From Thiomonas sp. (lineage in GTDB: Bacteria > Pseudomonadota > Gammaproteobacteria > Burkholderiales > Burkholderiaceae): a stretch of DNA of 9,742 bases. Positions within the stretch are counted from its first letter, which is position 1, and every line of letters starts with the position of its first letter. Below are positions 6,604 through 9,742 of this stretch, one piece after another. The DNA lies in the NCBI GenBank assembly GCA_027443745.1, contig DAIAZB010000062.1, positions 1 to 9,742 on the forward strand. The letters are read 5' to 3'. Under the pieces are notes generated by a model. That model made no database searches and was not told the DNA's origin. It saw nothing but the letters and a program-made list of their open reading frames with translations. The translations under genes were made by a program, and so were the position numbers.

Positions 6604-6985
6604 CACCCACGCCCTGCTGTTCTGGGCCGATACGCCGCAACGCCTCGGCGCCGTGGGGCGCCAGACCATGGCCGATGCCGCCGAGCGCGGCGATCTGGCC
6701 TGCTGCACCATCAGCCTGTGGGAAGTCGCCATGCTGCATGCCAAGGGCCGCATCACTCTCGCTTCCAACAACGCAACCGATTATCTCGACGACATCGTCA
6801 GCGCGTTGAACCTGCAGGTTTTGCCCATCACCCCCCGCATCGCGCAGCGCACCCAGAGCGCCGATTTCGTCCACAGCGATCCGGCCGACCGCATCATCGC
6901 CGCCACGGCGCTGGAATGGCGCGCCCCGCTCATCACGGCCGACGAACAACTGCACCGCCTGCCGGGGCTGCACTGCATCTGGTGA
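6587..6985 (+). CDS. vapC: VapC-type PIN-domain toxin
   Basis: This is a predicted Mg2+-dependent ribonuclease of the PIN family, which in VapC toxins cuts tRNA or rRNA when free of antitoxin. The 132 residues contain the acidic active-site set: D6 (ICDTHALLFW), E46 (SLWEVA), D98 and D101 (SDPADRIIAATA) and D119 (LITADE). The start at ATG 6587 puts the first catalytic Asp six residues in, as usual for the family; an earlier in-frame ATG at 6551 would add 12 unlikely residues. Length is typical. It overlaps the antitoxin gene by 17 bases, and its TGA (6983-6985) overlaps a GTG at 6982 in frame with the next gene, so the cytidylyltransferase may be translationally coupled to it. The target RNA cannot be told from sequence. 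Confidence 0.92.
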   Translation: MPIICDTHALLFWADTPQRLGAVGRQTMADAAERGDLACCTISLWEVAMLHAKGRITLASNNATDYLDDIVSALNLQVLPITPRIAQRTQSADFVHSDPADRIIAATALEWRAPLITADEQLHRLPGLHCIW

Positions 6986-6990
6986 ACGCC

Positions 6991-7701
6991 ATGACCACCA
7001 TCGCCACCATCTGCGCCCGCGGCGGCAGCAAGGGCCTGCCGGGCAAGAACATCCTGCCTTTCGCAGGCCTGCCGCTCATCGCGCACAGCATCCGCTTCGC
7101 GCTGCGGCACCCGGCCATCAGCGCCGTGTATGTGTCCACCGACGATGAAACCATCGCCGCCGTCTCCCGCGAGGCGGGGGCCGTGGTGCCCTACCTGCGC
7201 CCGACGGAACTGGCGCGCGACGATGCACCGAAGCTGCCCGTCATCGAACATCTGGTGACGCACCTCGAAGCGCAGGGGCAGATCATCGGCCGCATCGTCG
7301 ATCTGCAGCCCACCTCGCCGCTGCGCGCCCCGGTTGACCTCGACGGCTGCCTGGCCCGCGCCGACGCGCCCGACGCGCCGGGGCTGGTGCTCACCGTGTT
7401 CGACAGCGGCTTCAACCCCTACTTCAATCTCGTCGAGGAGCAGCCAGACGGATTGGTCTCCATCAGCAAGGGCGGTGGCCTCGCCGCGCGGCAGAGCGCG
7501 CCGGCGGTGTGGGCGCTGAATGGCTCGATCTACGTCTGGCGGCGCAAAGCCCTGGCGCATGCCGCGCAGCACGGCCTGTGGAGCGTGCCCGTGGCCGCCC
7601 ATGCCATGCCCGCCGCGCGTTCGGTGGACATCGACACCGCCGACGACTTCGCCCTGGCCGAGTGGCATCACGCCCGGCAGCAGGCACACGCACAACCCTG
7701 A
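6991..7701 (+). CDS. neuA: CMP-nonulosonate (acylneuraminate-type) cytidylyltransferase
   Basis: This enzyme activates a nine-carbon alpha-keto acid sugar with CTP to give the CMP-sugar donor and pyrophosphate, in the cytoplasm. The 236 residues show the family marks: ICARGGSKGLPGKN (7-20, CTP-binding loop), STDDE (49-53), LQPTSPLR (105-112), NGSIYV (178-183) and DIDTADDF (213-220, metal-binding acidic pair). The length fits single-domain bacterial CMP-sialic/legionaminic acid synthetases (about 230 residues). ATG 6991 is the most natural start; GTG 6982, three codons upstream and overlapping the toxin stop, is possible. The NeuB-type synthase follows after 12 bases, so the two form a synthesis-and-activation unit. 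NeuA, LegF/PtmB and PseF are related, and I cannot separate them by eye; the symbol denotes family. Pseudaminate is less favoured without PseB, C, H and G nearby. Confidence 0.92.
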   Translation: MTTIATICARGGSKGLPGKNILPFAGLPLIAHSIRFALRHPAISAVYVSTDDETIAAVSREAGAVVPYLRPTELARDDAPKLPVIEHLVTHLEAQGQIIGRIVDLQPTSPLRAPVDLDGCLARADAPDAPGLVLTVFDSGFNPYFNLVEEQPDGLVSISKGGGLAARQSAPAVWALNGSIYVWRRKALAHAAQHGLWSVPVAAHAMPAARSVDIDTADDFALAEWHHARQQAHAQP

Positions 7702-7713
7702 ACACAGCCCATC

Positions 7714-8760
7714 ATGCCCAGCGATCGCGTCTTTCTCATTGCCGAAGCCGGCGTCAACCACAACGGCCAGCTCGACCTCGCGCTGCGGCTCGTCGACGCC
7801 GCCCGCGCCGCCGGCGCCGACGCCGTGAAGTTCCAGACCTTCCGCGCCGAAGACCTCGCCCTGCCCGGCACCGCCACCGCCGCCTATCAGCAGGGCGCCA
7901 CCGGCGAGACCGATCAATTCGCCATGCTGCGCAAGCTCGAACTCAACGCCGAGCAGCACCAGAGCATTGCCGCACATTGCAAGCAGGTCGGCATCGAGTT
8001 CATGTCCACCCCGTTCTCGGAAGCCGCGGTGGATCTGCTCGTCAGCCTCGGGGTGCGGCGGCTCAAGCTGTCGTCGGGCGAACTCGTCAACCGCCCGCTG
8101 CTGGACAAGGCCGCCACCACCGGGTTGCCGCTGATTCTCTCCACCGGCATGGCCACGCTGGACGAAGTGCAACGCGCCGTCGGTTGGGTGCGGGCGGCGT
8201 GGGCACAGCAAGAAGGTCTGAAGCCTGCTCTTACCCTGCTGCAATGCACCTCCGCCTACCCTGCCCCCGATGACGCGCTCAACCTGCGCGCCATCGCCAC
8301 CCTGCGTGCCGAAACCGGCCTGCCCACCGGCTATTCCGACCACAGCCTGGGCAACACCGCCGCGCTCGCCGCCGTGGCGCTGGGCGCCTGCGTGGTGGAA
8401 AAGCACATTACCCTCGACCGCACCCTGCCCGGTCCCGACCACCGCGCCTCCAGCGAACCCGCCGAATTCGCCGCGCTGGCGCAGGACATCCGCCGCATCG
8501 AAGCCATGCTGGGTGATGGGGTCAAGGTGCCGCGGCCCGACGAGATCGACGTGCGCGCCGTGGCCCGCCGCAGCGTGGTGCTGGCCATCGCCCTGCCCGC
8601 AGGCAGCGTGCTGCGGCGCGAACACCTGCAACTGCGCCGGCCCGCCAGCGGCATCCCCGCCGCCGAGTTCGACACCGTCATCGGCCAACGCCTGCGCACC
8701 GACGCCCCGGCGGGCACGGTGTTGCAGTGGGCGCACCTCAAAGACGAAGTTGGAGCCTGA
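7714..8760 (+). CDS. neuB: NeuB-type nonulosonate synthase
   Basis: This enzyme condenses phosphoenolpyruvate with a six-carbon amino sugar (ManNAc for sialic acid, or a 2,4-diacetamido sugar for legionaminic/pseudaminic acids) to give the nine-carbon sugar. The 348 residues form the standard two-domain protein: a TIM barrel with EAGVNHNG (11-18), KFQTF (39-43), STPF (98-101), YSDHSLG (207-213) and EKHITLDRTLPGPDH (229-243), then a C-terminal antifreeze-like SAF domain (about 283-346). Length is typical of the family. ATG 7714 starts four codons before the first strand (FLIAEAG), with no earlier alternative that adds homologous sequence. It pairs with the preceding cytidylyltransferase gene. 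The stop at 8758-8760 is 13 bases from the end of a convergent gene and no clear terminator is seen. NeuB, LegI and PseI types cannot be distinguished safely by eye. Confidence 0.94.
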   Translation: MPSDRVFLIAEAGVNHNGQLDLALRLVDAARAAGADAVKFQTFRAEDLALPGTATAAYQQGATGETDQFAMLRKLELNAEQHQSIAAHCKQVGIEFMSTPFSEAAVDLLVSLGVRRLKLSSGELVNRPLLDKAATTGLPLILSTGMATLDEVQRAVGWVRAAWAQQEGLKPALTLLQCTSAYPAPDDALNLRAIATLRAETGLPTGYSDHSLGNTAALAAVALGACVVEKHITLDRTLPGPDHRASSEPAEFAALAQDIRRIEAMLGDGVKVPRPDEIDVRAVARRSVVLAIALPAGSVLRREHLQLRRPASGIPAAEFDTVIGQRLRTDAPAGTVLQWAHLKDEVGA

Positions 8761-8773
8761 GCCCGTTCACACG

Positions 8774-9121
8774 TCAGCGACCCGGTTCATCGAGCAAGGT
8801 CTGCACGGCCCCGAGCAAACCAGGCAAAGCGTTCTGCACGATGTTCCAAACCGTACCCGGGTTGACCGTGGCATAGCCGTGGATCAACTGGTTGCGAAAA
8901 GCAACGATCTGCGGCACGTCCTGAATGCGTGCAGCCTTGGCTGCATCGAATTTGGATAGTTGATTGAGCGCTTCGCCGATCACTTCGAACTTACGCTCGA
9001 CCGCAGCCTGCACCAGTTCGTTGCCCACATAGGCCTTGACGTCCAAGCCTGCGGTGAAAGACAGGATCGCCACCGCCGCCTCGCGTGCATCCCAAAGATA
9101 GGCGCGCGGGTCACGCTGCAT
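8774..9121 (-). CDS. hepT: HepT-type HEPN-domain ribonuclease toxin (DUF86)
   Basis: This all-alpha HEPN protein is the likely toxin of a type VII toxin-antitoxin pair. HepT acts as a dimeric RNase and is silenced by AMP addition from its MntA partner. The 115 residues start MQRDPRAYLWDAREA, and the C-terminal half has the HEPN catalytic motif R-x4-H-x-Y as RNQLIHGY (R76, H81, Y83). The Tyr is the residue modified in studied HepT proteins. An upstream in-frame extension to 9463 was rejected because it would overlap the whole antitoxin gene; the ATG at 9119-9121 gives the family's usual length of about 110-140 residues. It overlaps the MntA stop by 11 bases, so the two are coupled. It runs convergent to the glycan genes. 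Confidence 0.9.
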   Translation of the reverse strand: MQRDPRAYLWDAREAAVAILSFTAGLDVKAYVGNELVQAAVERKFEVIGEALNQLSKFDAAKAARIQDVPQIVAFRNQLIHGYATVNPGTVWNIVQNALPGLLGAVQTLLDEPGR

Positions 9122-9419
9122 ACACGGGCTCACGATGGCGGTTGATGCTGGCGAGCAGGTAGGGGTTGCGCACTGCGCTCGGCTCCACCAGATCGACACC
9201 CCTTCCGAGCAACTGCTCAAGCTCGGCTTTTGCGCCGTAGAAACTGCGCAGATCGGGCAGAGCATCCGCCGCGAACTCCACGAGAAAGTCGGCATCGCTG
9301 CTCTCGGGCTCGAAGTCGTCCCCCCGCGCGGCCGAGCCGAACACTTCCAGTCGGCGGATGCGATAGCGCTGGCAGATTGCCGCAATGGCGGCGCGGTGTT
9401 TGGCGATGACGGGATGCAT
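9111..9419 (-). CDS. mntA: MntA-type minimal nucleotidyltransferase antitoxin
   Basis: This minimal nucleotidyltransferase (MNT) is the first gene of the - strand pair. MntA-type antitoxins use ATP to attach AMP to a Tyr of HepT and so block its RNase. The 102 residues contain the polymerase-beta-like active site: GSAARG (28-33), then SDADF with acidic D42 and D44, and a third acidic residue D76 (VDLVE). The gap between GS and the first Asp is 12 residues, 2 more than the commonly cited GS-x10-D-x-D spacing. Length is typical of MNT proteins. ATG at 9417-9419 is the only sensible start. It overlaps hepT by 11 bases. AMP transfer is inferred from the family. Confidence 0.9.
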   Translation of the reverse strand: MHPVIAKHRAAIAAICQRYRIRRLEVFGSAARGDDFEPESSDADFLVEFAADALPDLRSFYGAKAELEQLLGRGVDLVEPSAVRNPYLLASINRHREPVYAA

Positions 9420-9427
9420 GCGTTAGC

Positions 9428-9456
9428 AGTGTACCGACGGGGTTGTTCAATGTCCT
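9428..9456 (-). promoter_or_regulatory. Possible promoter of the mntA-hepT pair
   Basis: Reading the - strand, TACACT (9428-9433) lies 8 bases before the mntA ATG region and AGGACA (9451-9456) sits 17 bases further upstream. The -10 matches 4 of 6 and the -35 matches 4 of 6. Position and spacing are right, but the boxes are weak and the leader would be almost absent. Confidence 0.3.
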
Positions 9457-9608
9457 TCCACATCGCGTTGCGGTGTCGAGGACAAGAGGGCTATGAAGCG
9501 AAATCATCTGCCGCCCCGGACACTTCGACCATCCCCTGGCAGCAAAATGTCTAGCGATGGAGACAAACTGCGGCATCATGCACCCCAGGCACACAAACGA
9601 CAGACAAC

Positions 9609-9742
9609 ATGGCCACCCTGATCCCTGCGCTGGGCTCCTGCGTTGCACGCATGACGCCCGGCGAACGCCGCACCGCCGAGCGGTTTGAACAGAAGCTCGA
9701 CGCCGACTACCTGCTCTGGTACGACGTGGCCGTCGGCCCCCG
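9609..9742 (+). CDS. NERD-domain protein, probably helicase-linked (3' partial)
   Basis: Only the first 44 codons are in the window, open to the edge. The peptide starts MATLIPALGSCVARMTPGERR, then ERFEQKL, and ends DADYLLWYDVAVGP. This resembles the N-terminus of NERD (nuclease-related) domain proteins fused to superfamily 1 helicases, which commonly begin M-A-x-L-I-P with M-T-P-G-E-R-R and L-W-Y-D-V-P-V-G-P, as I recall. Such proteins are thought to act on DNA. The gene is transcribed away from the mntA-hepT pair across a 189-base gap (9420-9608), in which I see no other gene and no strong promoter for this direction. The rest of the protein lies outside the window, so the helicase part is a prediction. 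Confidence 0.7.
   Translation, partial: MATLIPALGSCVARMTPGERRTAERFEQKLDADYLLWYDVAVGP

Noticed and set aside
6647..6662. GGCGCC-GTGG-GGCGCC palindrome in vapC
   Set aside because: It lacks the 15-base conserved loop, C-rich spacer and second hairpin of the repeat family, and codes ordinary residues of the PIN domain, so it is probably chance.
6781..8736. Open frame of 651 codons on the - strand
   Set aside because: It is antisense to vapC, neuA and neuB, which all have complete family motifs; low-complexity Gly/Ala/Gln composition fits a mirror frame.
9122..9463. N-terminal extension of HepT to 229 residues
   Set aside because: The extension would overlap the entire mntA gene in another frame; the start at 9121 gives a normal HepT length.
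1..9742. CRISPR arrays, tRNA or rRNA genes, insertion sequences
   Set aside because: I saw no regularly spaced direct repeats, cloverleaf-like sequence, rRNA motifs or transposase motifs on either strand; the only dispersed repeats are the four palindromic copies.

Overview
This GC-rich, densely coded window reads as part of a cell-surface glycan locus of a Gram-negative bacterium. The four copies of a GGGCCGCCCC-type palindromic repeat resemble repeats I recall from Burkholderiales (Comamonadaceae and relatives). I therefore favour a betaproteobacterium, but this rests on memory and not on a search.

Layout on the + strand: (1) a MurJ/MviN-type flippase whose 5' end lies outside the window; (2) an HpcH/HpaI aldolase-family protein; (3) a small PglC-type phosphoglycosyl transferase, which starts glycan assembly on undecaprenyl phosphate; (4) a glutamine-dependent asparagine-synthase-type amidotransferase; (5) an overlapping GT-B-fold protein (glycosyltransferase or UDP-sugar 2-epimerase type); (6) a Phd/YefM antitoxin and VapC-type PIN toxin pair; (7) a CMP-nonulosonate (sialic/legionaminic-type) cytidylyltransferase; (8) a NeuB-type nonulosonate synthase. 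A convergent HepT/MntA toxin-antitoxin pair on the - strand and the start of a NERD-domain protein on the + strand follow, which suggests the glycan locus ends near 8760.

Together the genes imply synthesis and activation of a nine-carbon acidic sugar (NeuB makes it, the NeuA-like enzyme activates it with CMP), lipid-linked assembly begun by the PglC-like enzyme, possible amidation by the AsnB-like enzyme, and export by the MurJ-like flippase. The exact sugar (sialic, legionaminic or other) cannot be told from these genes alone.

The most striking signal is a family of four structured repeats of about 70 bp, all inside coding sequence and all leaving the frame open: one in the amidotransferase next to its ATP-site loop, and three in the GT-B gene. 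Each has a stem of about 9-10 bp around a 15-nt loop of near-constant sequence (consensus GNCGGGCCGCCCCAA). The stems differ between copies yet stay self-complementary. The copies lie in both orientations and different reading frames, so DNA or RNA structure is conserved and the encoded peptide is not.
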